Made by a program: the position numbers and the translations under genes | Part shown: piece after piece, positions 1-14,600 of the stretch | Layout: every line of letters begins with the position of its first letter | Position numbering within the stretch: the first letter of the stretch is position 1 | Source of the DNA: Trichoplax sp. H2 | Lineage: Eukaryota > Placozoa > Uniplacotomia > Trichoplacea | Assembly (NCBI GenBank): GCA_003344405.1 | Contig: NOWV01000131.1 | Span: 124,001 to 188,000, forward strand | Direction: 5' to 3' | Length of the DNA stretch: 64,000 bases | The notes under the pieces: model-generated | The model's input: only the letters and a program-made list of their open reading frames with translations | What the model was told of the DNA's origin: nothing | Database searches by the model: none

Positions 1-3000
1 ATGAATTCGATGGATTGCAATACATCAAAGAAGTCACACCATGTAATTGATACAAATGGATAATGTTTGATTCAAATTTAATTTATTGATAAGTTAAGAA
101 AGTACCGGTTATTCTTATCGGTTGATTGTATGTCGTGTGCAGTCTACAAATTTACCTTGAATGTATAATGATATAAAGTGGTGCAATAAGAAACTTCCAT
201 CTGTTTGAGAATCTATAATGACCAGCGATTTTCCCTACAATAAATAGCAATAGAACAAAATGGTTAGTAAGTAGCGTACATTAATTAATAAAACAACATT
301 TTCGACGTTAAACTATTGTAAAGTACAGCATGCTAGTAGAGAACCATAGAGTGTACAAATCTGTTCTAATGGTGTCAGAGGCATACAGAATAGTTAGGTA
401 GATCTTTTTTTTTACTTCTACGGGTATTGGAGTACAGTAATGCTATAGCAATGAATGAAATTTAGGCAACTTCATGTAACTTGCAATTTAGAAGCAGTAT
501 GCTAGCAATACAGTAGAACATGTCGATTTACTTTATAGTAAAGCCTTTTCTGCGGTATACTTATGCAGCTAAACTAAAGTGCATCTCTAACTGTACATGT
601 ACTTATGCATACAGTATTTAAAGTAGTCGATTTTGGGCATCGCAAGCGGTCTTTCGATGAACGAATAACAAATAATAAAGTAGACGAGAGCAGAACATGA
701 TAGCCAATTTTAGCTAGGCTAATGCAGTACGAATGCCGTATTGTAAAGTATTACGTTGGGTAAATTCTTCTTGTTACATTCCAATAGAGAATTAAGTTCT
801 GGAAACATCTTAGTAACGTGATTAAGACGATGTAGAAGGGCTCCTGAAGTGTTTAAATTTTCTTTCTCGACCTGCTAGCTGATGCTACCCTGCACGATGG
901 AGCTCTAAGCTCAGAGACTTCGTCTGGAGATCGTCTCATAGGGGAATGTCTATGAGCATCTCGGACTCAAGTACTGTATACTGTACTGTCGTCTAGCCAG
1001 AACCAAGTATGCGACTTGGAACCGATATTAAACCCTAGTACCGGTACTCGTTCTGCATACTATATACTAGCGTTTAGCCGATAGGATGATACTGTACCCT
1101 CTCTACTATAGCAATCTTACAACTCGCCTAATATGAAGACGATGGATGTGCTTTGCAATTTTAAAAATAAGGCGGCTACTCTACATCTACTATGGCCAAC
1201 ATTGACAATGTATCAGTCCTTTTGACTTACGAGAGATCTCTTTCCTATACCATAGACATTCTTCTAGAGATTTTTGTCAACAATAATGTATAAAGTGCTT
1301 ATAGTAGACCCTTTCTACATAAGCTTATTCAGCATGGCAAGTTTACTGGCGCAAGGCATACATCTAAGGCAACGCATCCAATTTTCCTTGGTAAAGCTAC
1401 CCTACAGAAGTATCTGTAATCTCTATATAGGACAGTGGGAAAATCGTATCATATGAGAGGCTATCCTGTAGATCGAGATGAGGTGTAAATTTCCTTTGCA
1501 AAACAACCATGCATCCCGCGTATGTATCTAGACTGGTAATTAATATGCGGAATAGTTGAAGCAACATGGAAAATGGATGCACTGCAAGTTTAACCTTATT
1601 GTATTCAGGTAAAATATTGAATTATTTAATTTATGTATCGTTATTATGAGGAGATAAATTGGGATTTAGCCCATATTATAATAGAAAATATATCCATTAA
1701 TACATGTTATTTACTGTATTTGAGTGAATTTCATCCCCACCCTATGGATTTTTCGAACCTTCAACTTCTATACGAAGTCGTACAGAACATTGTCCATACT
1801 ATCACTGTATTCCTTAACATATGACTACTGTAATTAGCTAAAATTATTGACAGACATACTGTAAAAATGCTTAGTTTGTCTACAGTGTATCATGTAATCG
1901 TTGATGGTTATTTCTCAGCAAGGTACTTGAAAATGACTTCAATAGATGCCTCCCAATGCAGGACACATTAATTACTATCTATAATTGCACAAATAGTCGA
2001 TAGAAGCAGGAGTAGCTGATGTTAATCAATAGGGTTAATTAGATTCTACTGCACTAGCATGGATGGCAGAAATTAAAAGTAAACAGACGTGAGGTAATAC
2101 ACGTATGCTGTAAATTTAATTGAAATTATACTAATTAGAAATAATCGTCAAAGTAGTACGTATGCAGTTTCTGTTCTGAATCTACGTAAACAGTATAAGA
2201 AATAATTATAGCCTAGCTACATCTAGATATAGTACTCGCTTGATGTAAGAATGCTACGTATGCAGTTCCCTCATCGACATCAAAGATGCATAATTTCCAT
2301 TTACAATGATGCTTTTAGCTTTCAATAAGCTCTCCCTTACTGGCCAAACCCCTACAGTGTCAAGACAAATGATCCAATGATATGAAGAAGAAGCGACAGA
2401 ATGATTGGTGAGTAAGTTGTCATGCGTTTCTATAGCAACCGATGTAAAACATCTTTTTTATTGTTGCGTAATTCCTTACGTTGCATTTACCATAATGATA
2501 GCGATTGTTCTACTACTAGATAATATTCTTGAAACATTGCAAGGCTACTATCTAATTCATTGATAATAATATAGAGCACTACACACTATACACGTATACT
2601 GTACTAATTGACTGGATCATTTTTGACAATATTAGTTGTAAGATTCAACATTAAATCATTCATCATTGTCATCGATATTAAGAGCAAGTCATATAGGGAA
2701 GTTATTGTCTTGGATATCAACTAATGCTAAGATCTATGGCCATGGAGAATTACTAGGAGTTACATCAATATAATGAACATTAATCTTGAGTGTTAACAAG
2801 CGATAAGACGAGAGCACGATTGCAATTGCTCAATTACTTATATCGTAACTTTTATCTATCTATTCGTATATTATTGTACAATAATCTTGACGCCAATCAT
2901 CATCAATTAGGTAAGAGATTTATGCGTGTGTTCAAACTTTATATATCAACGTAATAACTACAGTTATAGCCATTAATTATTTTTAATTGGAAATGATTGG

Positions 3001-5593
3001 TATTGTTAGTTCACGCTTGTTCTAACGTTTCGATGAATTTCATCATCGTTAATAACATTAAACGTAAAGCGACTTTCGATGGTAAATGATTCAGGGAATA
3101 TGGGCTATTTTCTTACGATGGGCTATTATAGTTATAATAGGAAATAAAGCTTTTTGATACGATAGTAATTAACATCTTGGCATACCGCTGTTTTGAGTTA
3201 TGTGAAAGATTTTATATACAGAATTAAAGTAATGTAAAATATTATTTACGTGCTTTCGAAGTAGTACTATACCGTTTACTTTATAAATTATCCGAATAGG
3301 CGTTACGAGTGATAGTAAATTACTTGTACACTACCTGCAATTTTACTCATGTTTACGTTTTAAATAAATGTCCTGGTAAATTATTCGAGAAATAATTCCC
3401 TTGACCTATCAAAGAGGGTGTACCAATCGAGAGTCAAATAGAAGTAATAATTATTTCTATTCAGTTATACTAGTTACTCAGAAATTTTCAATAGAATTGT
3501 TGAAAAAGTCTTCCTATTAGATTGAGATGCTCTCATAATAAACCATCTATCTACTGAATTTTCTTATCAAACTTTTAGATGGGAAGTGAATACTGCTACA
3601 TCATACGAGGAAGATATAGATATATAGGTTAAAAACAGGCAACGTATTGACCAGTGTCAGGCCCATTGCCTATTGGTTTTGGTGAAAGCCATTGCTTGAC
3701 TATTCTAGTATTTGAAAACATGCAACACTTATACTTGTCATTACATGACGGTTAATCTTCTACAATACCTTACTTATCTTGATTTGCTTAACCTTACGAG
3801 CGGACTATCGGCTAGAAATGATAATATATCCGACATATTTAAGAAATGTTCCATCCACAGCTCATTCAGTGCACTATTTAAAGACATATACAATACTTCA
3901 TATCTTATTTTAATACAATCCTGACGCCAATAATAATATCTCCTCACAAAGTGGAAATTATGATCACGTCATGGATGAAAACTGAGTATGCTAAATTTTG
4001 TTTCATTCTCAAGATCAATTTCGGAGAAAGTAATAGAATTTTCGTAACGTGATTGAAATTCATATTGTCTTTTCCTTAGCAGTTGTTGGTTTCTAATGTA
4101 ATTTATATAAATATAAGAAAGAAACGAAGTAGGTGATTTTAAAATAGAAGCTATATGAATAGGATTATTGACATTTTGTAGTCATTTTTAATATGTGAGT
4201 CAAGATGTCGGTGCATACGAAGGACTGCTCATACAAAGGGGCATAGTAAATCATTCTTCCCTTCTCTAATTTCCTGAATGTATCAAAATCAAAGAAATCC
4301 ATACTCAAATCATTTCATTAGATTTGTTTGATAGTTAGATGATGCTGAAATGTTGTACCCTTGCAGCATCATTGTTTGAGTTGGTTTTCGTTCATTTACT
4401 TCTCTTCGTTTTAACGTAATTTTTGATAATGATAAAAAATAATATCAAATAAAGTCAGTACTTCTGATTACAGCAAGTACGATTTGATGTTTATATAACA
4501 GGCAGTTAGTTTTTTATAACAATACTAATTGTTCATACTGGATGATTTTCTAAAGCCTCAATTATTAAACGCCGAAATATACTGCTAATACGAATTCTAT
4601 TTTGATGATGTTTAAATATTATAAAATACACAATAGTTACTATATACTGTATCAACGGATAAATGAGATTTTTGAATAATACTTACTCAGAGTTTAAATT
4701 TTTCAACGTAAAGGATAGGTAATATTATCTATTTATATTCTCTGATAGGGCGCTCAATCCTTTAGCTCCTTTAACTATTAGATTTTTAAATTATCCTATT
4801 GTCAGAGTTAAAAGTTATTCAGTCTTTTTATGTAACAATTGCATGAATAGATATAATTATAGACTTTTGGGATAGTGCATCCTAACTCTCAAAATAGCTA
4901 ATATTTAATTTGCGCTATTTTATAAAAGTTACATATTGGGGCTATTCTGATTCAAGATTTATGAAATATATTTTTTGGTCTGTTAAGTGTTACATCAAAA
5001 ACTTACAATTAAAATCTACGATTAGTTCATAAAATTTAGAACCATGAGTATAAAAGTGTTTCTCCACTTTTTAAGTATTTCTTATTATTGTAATTTAGTG
5101 AGAAAAATAGACTCTTTTAATATAAAAAATTCAGCATTCGATTTTGGAATATATTAGGGTATCTATATACGGTATAAGGATCTGCTTTTATCGAAGTTTA
5201 TCAGCATTACCTTATTTTGAGTAACATTCAAATCTGTTAACTAATAGTAATCATATACTACAAGTATATAATGTAATGTTTCGAAAATAATGGAAGAATA
5301 AGTATTTAAAGTGATCTTTAATTTATCTTCGACTTAATTACGTATCCGCTCATGCATTTTTTAATTAATTATATTTAATCATAGTGAGATTGGGCCCTTT
5401 TAAATTGAACTTTGAACTGTTATTTCGATTGAATCATTACCAAATTCTATTATCTATATAATATTGTTTGTTAAATTAGAAATATCGATTCGGTATAAAA
5501 TCAAAAAATAAGTTCTTTATGATCATAAAATTGCTGTTGAATGACTGCTTGTATTATGAGCAAATTACTTCATTTTTTAATTTTTTATTCTAG
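1..5593. other. Intergenic, no recognisable gene
   Basis: AT-rich DNA with only short open frames (up to about 70 codons), none resembling a known protein or joining into a consistent spliced model. A small TACTGTA-type palindromic run lies near 971-991. The right end (5592-5593) is an AG acceptor-like site just before the first coding exon of the next gene, so part of this stretch may be its promoter and 5' untranslated exon. I see nothing else supportable. Confidence 0.6.
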
Positions 5594-5603
5594 GTGAAAA
5601 AGT

Positions 5604-8600
5604 ATGCTATCCGTGAATGCTCATTATAATGTAAGAGATATTATCGATATTAAACCGTTACCAACGCCGTCATGTATTGGCGAAAAGGTATCAGTGAGAA
5701 GTTCAACAACTTACATTAGCCCTAGTTTGAAAAAAGATCAATGGAAAAATAACCATGAAAGAAGAACTAAACAAGTCACTGAGTGTGGCTATCGATCTGT
5801 GCCTCACCGTCCTTATAAGCCCGTTGGCGAAATGTGCCTTGATGAAAAGCAGCTAATACTATCTGCTTTAGGCCAAAGCAATAATCATGTAAGTTTAAAA
5901 AGAATTATTAATTATCGTCGATACATTATTCGTGTAAGCTACAATGATGTTACAATCGAATAACTTAACTACTTTAGGCTGATCAAGATGGAGGAATAAA
6001 TACACCAAGCGATAAAGGCTTATATCACGATATCGCTAGAGGCGATAAGGTTAGTTTCTAAAATTCTATTGTATAAAAATATCTTTTTGGATAAATTTAT
6101 TTGTTTCGCTACCCTTTTTTTGTTATGCTTTATTTTAGTCGAAAGTGACAATAAGCAGTTATAAAAAGTTGTTAAAAGTTCAAGATTTAGTCAATAAAGA
6201 TAGGTAAGTGCAGTTTTTTAATAAGTTCCTCTTTAATATGTAGTTTTAAGTATCTAAACTGTTTTCGATTCATATTCGATTACAATGCAGCTTGTAGTCG
6301 TACGCATTTTATCTTAATTCGTTGATAGAATATTATACTTAATTACTAGTGATCGAATTTCTAAAATTAAGCTTGGGCATGGATTATTTCAAATTATTAA
6401 AGACGAAGAAAAAGCTAAGGTAAACCCATTTACAATATCAATAAAAGTAACAAAATTTTCGGCTACAAAATTAACTTTAGTCAATATTATGAAATTTTAT
6501 ACGACGGTATTATTTTAACATCATGATTTGAATTTTCGATTGATATCAACGTGATTGCTGTACGATATTGTAATCCGTGTTCAGGCACAAAAGGCAGCCA
6601 CTGAAGAGATAGAAGCAAAAGCTAGAGCCAACAAGCAGTGGAAACCATCGAAGGGAGAGTCTGATTCGTCGTCAGACGATGATGATGACATAGGTTTCCG
6701 TGAGGTTGTCCAAAATTATTTGATAAGGTATGGCAAAATTTAGTAAGCCTCTAGAATATCTATCTATTTACAGATGTCAGAGAGATCCCTACAGTAAATG
6801 ATACTGCCCAATTCAAGTATCCCTTTAGAAAAATAAGTGTAAAAGTGCTCACGTTGGGAGAGTTAATCTTTAACTGATTTATTATTTTATCCGACTTGTG
6901 CTTTATGACATAGGTATCAAACACCTTCGTTACAGAAAGATAATCTGGAATTGCCATCTACTACGTCAAGTCCGATTGGAGTAAAATTTACACCAGTTAG
7001 TGCTCGCCAAACTAATAATGGCGAGTATTCGCGAATAAGGTAGGCTGTAGCGGAAATTCTTTGTGCTGTAACTGTCATAATTCTTAATGTCATGGTACTA
7101 TACAATACTAGAAATGTAAGAAATACTAGTTAGAAAAGATAATAGTTGCACTTTTTTAATTTGGAAAATCACAATGGAATGATGATTATTTGTATTAATA
7201 ATTAATTCTTAATGATTAGGCGCTAGCTTTAGTTGTGGATCGGATCTACGAGTATCACTGTAATTTACTACTACATTTATCGTATGGTATTTAAACTGAT
7301 ATTACTTATATCCATAGACATATGATCATGTGATACCAGTAGTTATTCATTTTTTATGGTTTCATATATACATCATAAATTAACTTGATATTAGCTGTAA
7401 TTATTCATGTGCAGTACGCTGTTTTCGTTTACTAGTAAATTTTATCGTATTGTAAATAACATACCCTAGTTATTATAGTTTAGAAATCAAAAATGATGAT
7501 TTTTACATACGAGTGAAATCAATTAGAACCTTAACAAGAACTGAAATTCTAACTGTTACTTAATCTTGTCGTAATTATAGCTTGGATGGATCGCCATATG
7601 GCGATACGAAGGAACATAGTGGCCGTTCAATAGAATCGCCACATCCGAACTTTAGGTTACATCGCAAGCATTACAGATCGCGAAAAAGCTCTTCAATTCA
7701 AGTTCGTCCTTTTTCTCCATATTATTCCAGTGTTGCCAGTTCACCGATCCAATCAGACAGGTATAATTTAGTATTTACAGCTGATGGAGAGTGATCGTAT
7801 TTATTTACTATCAAATCTCTAATCCATATGATAACAATATTTTCAATACTATAGAGAACATATCTTTCGTCAACTATGTGTTATTCAATGGCTTCTGGAA
7901 GCTACAGCATTAGAATTGGGTTATATTATGGTTCCTATTTCTGCATGTTGGAAATTGAAGTAAGTTTAAGAATGAAAATTTTTTCATAAATGATGTTTTA
8001 TATTAAAGTTGAATCTTCATTTTAAGTGAATCAAATGACGGAAAAATGTCGCGTAAACGCCAAGAAAAGGATAATAAGAAAGCTTTGGATAATAAATGGG
8101 ATGCATTATGCAATAATCCACATCAGTTATCTAATATTGTAAGATTTCGTATTCATCGAGATAGCAGTTTATATCTGAAATAATGTACTTGTATATGTAC
8201 ATTTCAATATTCTAAGTTAATGTTAGGAAATGTAGTAATTATCCTGTAAGCGAAATCAGTAGCTATACACATTTTTTTTGATATTGTCATATTCACTTTA
8301 AATGTTTAGATCAAAATGCCTGATAAACCAAAAACTGCACGAGGGCAGAAAATTCTAAAGGAAGGCTGGCTAGTCAAGCGTAGTCGTAACAGAAACGCTA
8401 TCAATAAAGATGCCAATTATCGCTCTCGATACGTCCGTTTAACGAAGGATTACCTGATATATTATCTTAACGAGAAATTGGTTAGAATCACTTTATTAAA
8501 ATATAATATATCAATCCCATTTTAAGTATAGAAAGGCGTCAAACTGATGTAAATAAATTTTTTACTTTATTTATCATCGATTTTACTAAATTTATGCCTC

Positions 8601-11600
8601 TTGAATTTCTCTATGTCATCAACTAGAATAACTACAAAGATTGTATTCATCTAAAATATGCTACTATTGTTGAATCGGTAAAAGATCATACATTTGAAAA
8701 GAAGAAAAATGTTTTTCAAGTTAGTAGAAATCTCTTTTATTTTTCTGATACCCTGTTGATATTTTTACAATTTCTTGTGCTCTCAGATGTGATGCATTGG
8801 TAATCATTTTCAGAAACGTAGTATTTGGTGCAACAGTTAGATATTTTCTGTAGTATTATTATATGAATAATGCCGTGATTGTATGTTTTAATCATGTCGG
8901 CTGGATTTAATAGAGTATGAAATAAATGAATAGTGTAGTTTCAATTAGTTTTCAGGAATAGTACATATGGAAATATAAGCTAGATAACAGTGTATAGCGG
9001 GAAGTAAATCTCTCCTTTTACTTTTCTTTCGGCGACACTGCAAATACAGATTAAGCTACTGTATATACTGTACTGTGCAGTATAGTGATATTATGCCTTT
9101 GCTAGCTATATAAAAGTATGTATAAAAATGGCAGTGGTAGAAAACTTTTTTTTGGAATAACAATTGGATTGAATGAAACTAACGACTGAGCTTATTTATA
9201 TATTCAAAATATAGATTGGCCAGAAAAATGATTTTTTATATCTACTAGCTCAAAGCGATAGTCATCGTGAAGATTGGCTGAATGCAATACGAAATGGTAA
9301 AGTAAAAAATTTCTTACCTGTTATGTAATTCATGAAGGCTAAAGTCCAAGAGTCATAAAAATCATTATAAAACGTTTTCAATTTGAAATTAACATTATGG
9401 TATTTTCTATTAGCTTGCATGAGACTAAGAAATAAAATGGATAAAAAATTTCACCCTGGGGCTTTAACTAAAGGTGAACGATGGTCTTGCTGCTCTCATC
9501 TGTCTAGTGCTGAAGGTTGCGAAGATGCTTTTGACTATACACTAGGTATGAAATGATTTACAGTTCATGTAAATGATCCACTTTAGGATGTCTCATTTCA
9601 TGAAATGGGTCTGGAGTTAAATTTGCGAGCGTAATCTATACAGTGTCCATTAGTTATATACAGTTTAAATATATTTATTACAGACTAATATAAAGGACTT
9701 TTTATTTCTAAATAGATACTAAGGTTATTAAAGAAGGTTGGCTTACCAAAAGAAGTCGCAATCGCAAAGATCCAAAAAAAGAAGCCAATTATCGTGATCG
9801 CTATGTTAGAATGACTACAGAGTGCCTGTCTTACTATATTACGAATAAAGCGGTAAGTATTGTTCGAGAACTAATAAGGACATAATTTTTATTGAGTAAG
9901 TTTTAGTTCGTTTACAGTCAATCGTAGCATGGAGTTTATCGTCTTACGATATTACCATAATATAAAAAGTAGTAAAAGATTGAATCAATTAATAGAACTG
10001 ATGATCATCATTTTGTTCTTATTGATCTCTTGAACTATATTTAGAACGCTGTACCTAAAGATTCCATGAAATTAAAAGATGTGACAATTGTAGAAGCAGT
10101 TACCGATGGCACATTTGGTGAACGAAAATACTTCTTTCAGGTCTTTAAGTTTTTTTTACCTAATTGTAGTTATCATATATTACGAAGTCTGCATAATAGA
10201 AAGGTGCTGATCTTGATTGCTTTATCCAGTAGAAAAAATAGCATTATAATGCGCTAACATGTAACAATAGAAATTTTGCAAATCTCCATAGTCGGAACGA
10301 TAAATTTTTATGATTGCTACAGGTTGGATCAAAAGGAGATCTTCTTTATGCTCATGCTATGAACCCAACTGATCGTGACGAATGGGTATTAGCATTACGG
10401 CAGTGTAAGTTTGCTTTTCTATACGGCTAGATATTAAATGAATTTAAGCAGTTTATTTCCTTATTCTAACTGACTGAATTAGGTCAAAAAATAAGTTGTA
10501 CCCTCAAGTATGTGAAATGTGCGGTTATAAATTTGACCTCTTTTACATCACTATGTAGGCTGTCAGAGATTAAAACTAAATATGGATCGGCGCTATCATC
10601 CTGGTGCCTATACTGATAAATGGAGCTGTTGCCAAGCGGTTGATCTTTCGCAAAATGGTTGCCAACATGCATTTGATTATTCTACTGGTGAGTACAACGT
10701 AAACGATGTTTTAACTATTTGATTCCTAAAAGTTGACAGTAATAACTGAATGACCTTAGAATGATCATAAATACTACTGCCCTATGGTAAGAGATTTGTT
10801 CGAGTTACGATTATTTTTAATTTTTAATATCGTAATACGATATACAGCATCAATTGCTCATGTCATGAAGTAAAGAAGCGTAGTATTCGCTCATTTTAAA
10901 TGTACTATTGCTATGTATGGTAGATCTTACAGAAACATTGTATTTTAATTGAACTAATTCTAAGTGATGCAAACTATATAGAATTGTCAACCGTAGTTAA
11001 GAAAGGCTGGGTAGTAAAGCGGAGTCGTGGACGTGGAAAGAGTAAAAATGCTGCAAATTATAGGGAACGATTTGTTGTCTTGACAGAAGAATTTTTATCA
11101 TATTATGGAAATGAAGCTGGAGTAAGTATTCTTTTAATTCATAAAAGCAATGTAGTAATTAACTAAGGGATGGATAAAATTGTTATTGCTGTATGCATAT
11201 TTAAATGCATTAATAACTAAGTACTTGTGCACTCTGAGCTGGTATGATATCTTATGTAAAAGTATTAATTTGTTTTGTTTCTAGGAATATAAAGATTGCA
11301 TTAACATGAAGCATGTCTCTATTGTGGAACCTGTTAATGATGGAACGTTGGAGAGAGATTTCGTCTTTCAGGTTATTTCTTTTTCATTCGTATAATTGCA
11401 TTGATATTAGAAACATTAGAGTTGGTTAAAAGTTTCGTTACCAGCAAATATTGAGAGGTTTGATTCACGGAATTTTCATTTGCTATTATAATTGTAATCT
11501 GAATCTTACAAACTAAAGGAGTTTGATAGTAATTTTAAGAAATCAGTCTTCTTTAAGGATGGAACAGGAATAGAACAATACGTGTACTGGACTAGAATAA

Positions 11601-14600
11601 TTTATCTATAGATATTAAATATAGATATACCCGTGCGTTAAAAATATATATTTTGGGGACTGCATACACTTATACCTTTACTTTTGTCATGACATAGGTT
11701 GGGAGTAAAGGAGATATTTTATATATATGTGCTCCTAATGAAGAAGAACGAGAAGATTGGATTGTAGCTTTAAGATTTGGTAAGTAACGATGATATGAAA
11801 TGTCAGACATTACAAGGTATCTAGAAAGTTAGTCAAAATTGTTCAAATTTTAGACAGATAAGAATCATTTAAAGTGATTTTCACGGGTGATGTCATACAA
11901 TATTGATAAGGTCACTACCATATCCTGAAACCTAACAATAAAAGACTGTATGATCTGCAGTATGCATACTTTCTTAGAGTGATGCTTAAAAATATGGAGG
12001 TATTGCACAGAAAACTTTTCTTCCGTATCAGAGTTGATGTGACCATAAATGAGCAAATTACCAAGAAATACGTTATTATTTTGCTACAATATGCAGTGCT
12101 ACAAAACCTCAAGAAGGAGTTATTTATTTTTTAGGCAGAAAGTATATAGTTGGTAATAGTTAGAATTACAGGGTTGAATGATATAAGAGTACTAATTGAA
12201 GATCGAAGAAGGCGCTATTTGTTTATTACATCTCATAAAAAAATCAGTAGATCTTACATCGATACTATTGTATCTCACGGAAGATTTTAATTTATGCTGT
12301 ATTTATTACTTAAATAGTAACTCAACAACTGCATAACAAGATGGAAGATAGATTTCATCCTGGAGGTTTTACTAGGAGTAAATGGACATGTTGTGATTAT
12401 CCTTCCCTCGATGAAGATGGGTGCCAGAGAGCGTTTGATTATAGTAAAGGTAATTTAAAAGCCGCTATTGTAATAAATTTACATTATTCCAGGGTCAAAT
12501 ATACTTCAAAGTGCAAATTGAATAATCTTTTTTGAAATTAGTGCTAGCATTTAAACTGTACATTGGTATAGGTAATAAAAAATTTGTAGGCTTACTTATT
12601 CTTAAATAAATCTGAAACTTGCAATTAAGCGACTATATTCTATCACTAGGTGTTGCATACAGTCCTAAAACAGAAGAAGATTACTACCCTATGCCAACTG
12701 ATGATAGTTTATACGCTTTTAATGGTAATATTAGTCCATTTATGGTTGGTAGCTCAACGACACCAAAAGCTGAGACAGCTATTAATATTAAAAGCTCACG
12801 TCGAGCGTCTTTAGCAAAATCGAGCGATATTAACCAAATTACAAGACGTGTATCAATGGCTATGCCCCCAACTATGGAAGGTATTGTAACTGGCAGGAGA
12901 TCATCAATGGCTGTTCAAGCAGAAGCTATACCTCTGAGCAGCAATAAGAGACATTCAACAGCTGCTTCAAAACCGACTGATTTTAGTCAAATAACTAGGC
13001 GAATATCATTAGCCGTAGGTAAAATCCCTACTCAAGTTCCACTGACCCCTGGTGGACAAAATGAAAATGCACCAAAAAGCAAATGGCCAATTGCTGCCTT
13101 ACGAAGTATACAAAAATTTATGCAATATACACAACATCGTCGAATTAGAACATTAGGAAACGTAAGTTTATAATCATTATACTGAATATTGTGCTATTTC
13201 AATGCAATCTTAATTAAAAATGTCCGCATAAGCTAACAATATTTATTTCAACTTTTACTGGCTGTATGATATCTGATAATCGTAAGGCTACAACTCCATT
13301 TATACTTTTTATGTGCTTTTTATTTACAAGGCTGAGGATGTTAACAAGGACAAAATTAGCGACGATGCTAAAATTAGGGCATGGATTGAAGAGTTTGGTG
13401 GCATAGAAGAAGATGACCGCCAGCGAAAGAAAAAATTACGACCGCAAAGGTGATTATTATAGCTATATTTTTAAAGTAAATGATGACATGGATACTATAC
13501 TAGCTGGGGTACCGCTTTATTACATTTTGTGAAGCTTTAAAAACATTTGATTTGATATCAAGATTAATTATTGTTAACAATAATAGCCAGTCATAGCTGC
13601 TTGATAGGTAAATCGAATACACTTAAATTCTCAGTCTTCAATTTATATTGAATATGAATAAAATTATCTCTTACGTCTAGCGCACCTGTTAAAAATACAC
13701 CGGGTACTGCAGGTATTGAGAGATACCAAGATTTAGCGTCAAGAATGCGACAGAAGTTTATTGATGTTGCCAAAGAAAACGAAGAGTTACTACACGATCA
13801 GTTAGATAGGATAGAAATGTAAGTACTACGTAATTCGTACAGATTAATTTTGAATAATATTCACTTTTTACTCTATGTGTCATTGTCAGCCTGTTGTCGA
13901 CGATGATATTTCGATTGATTGTTACCCACTTATTTAAATAGATGACGAAATGATTATAAAAATGATTTATGTTTACCTAAAGTTTGTTCTTTACTTATAT
14001 TAGGAAAAGATCTCAAAAATGCGAGCTTCGCTTCTTTGCTATTGAGCCCAAGACTTATGTTCATCGCGATTTAGGAAAAATGCGACATAAGATAAAAAAA
14101 ATCGAAATACGCCAAGCTAACAAATCAGTCCATCGACCTTGGTAATTGTCATTTTTATTTAGCTAACAATCACAATGCTTTACCTACTACGTGATAATAT
14201 ACAGTTGTTCCATTTAAGCTTTCAACCAACTTATCCACTTTTTTCCTATTACTTCATGATAGGTATATTAATCTAGTCAACACTTTACCGGAAAGTATTC
14301 GGGAAGATCGTCAATGTTCTCAAACGTTAGAAAGGATTTCATCCCACGCTAAGGTAACTAATAATTACAAATAAAAGTATTCTACGATACGACCAAGGTA
14401 GACTAGGCTGTTTTAGCTACTTGTTGTGAAAATAGTATATTTTAATCGTTTAAATAACAAATGATATTGCATTATGTATTATTATAGATTGATGGAATAG
14501 TTCCGAGCTCTGTCCAGTTAATTCGAGTACTGTCTGGGTTACGTCATTGGGAAATTTGCTCTCCAGATATTAGTGCAGCTATAGAAGTAAGTGATGCAGG

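Noticed and set aside
8316-8318. A separate gene starting at this ATG before PH domain 1
   Set aside because: The preceding exon ends at phase 0 and joins in frame to 8310; no promoter-like or poly(A) feature separates the two. It remains a minor possibility.
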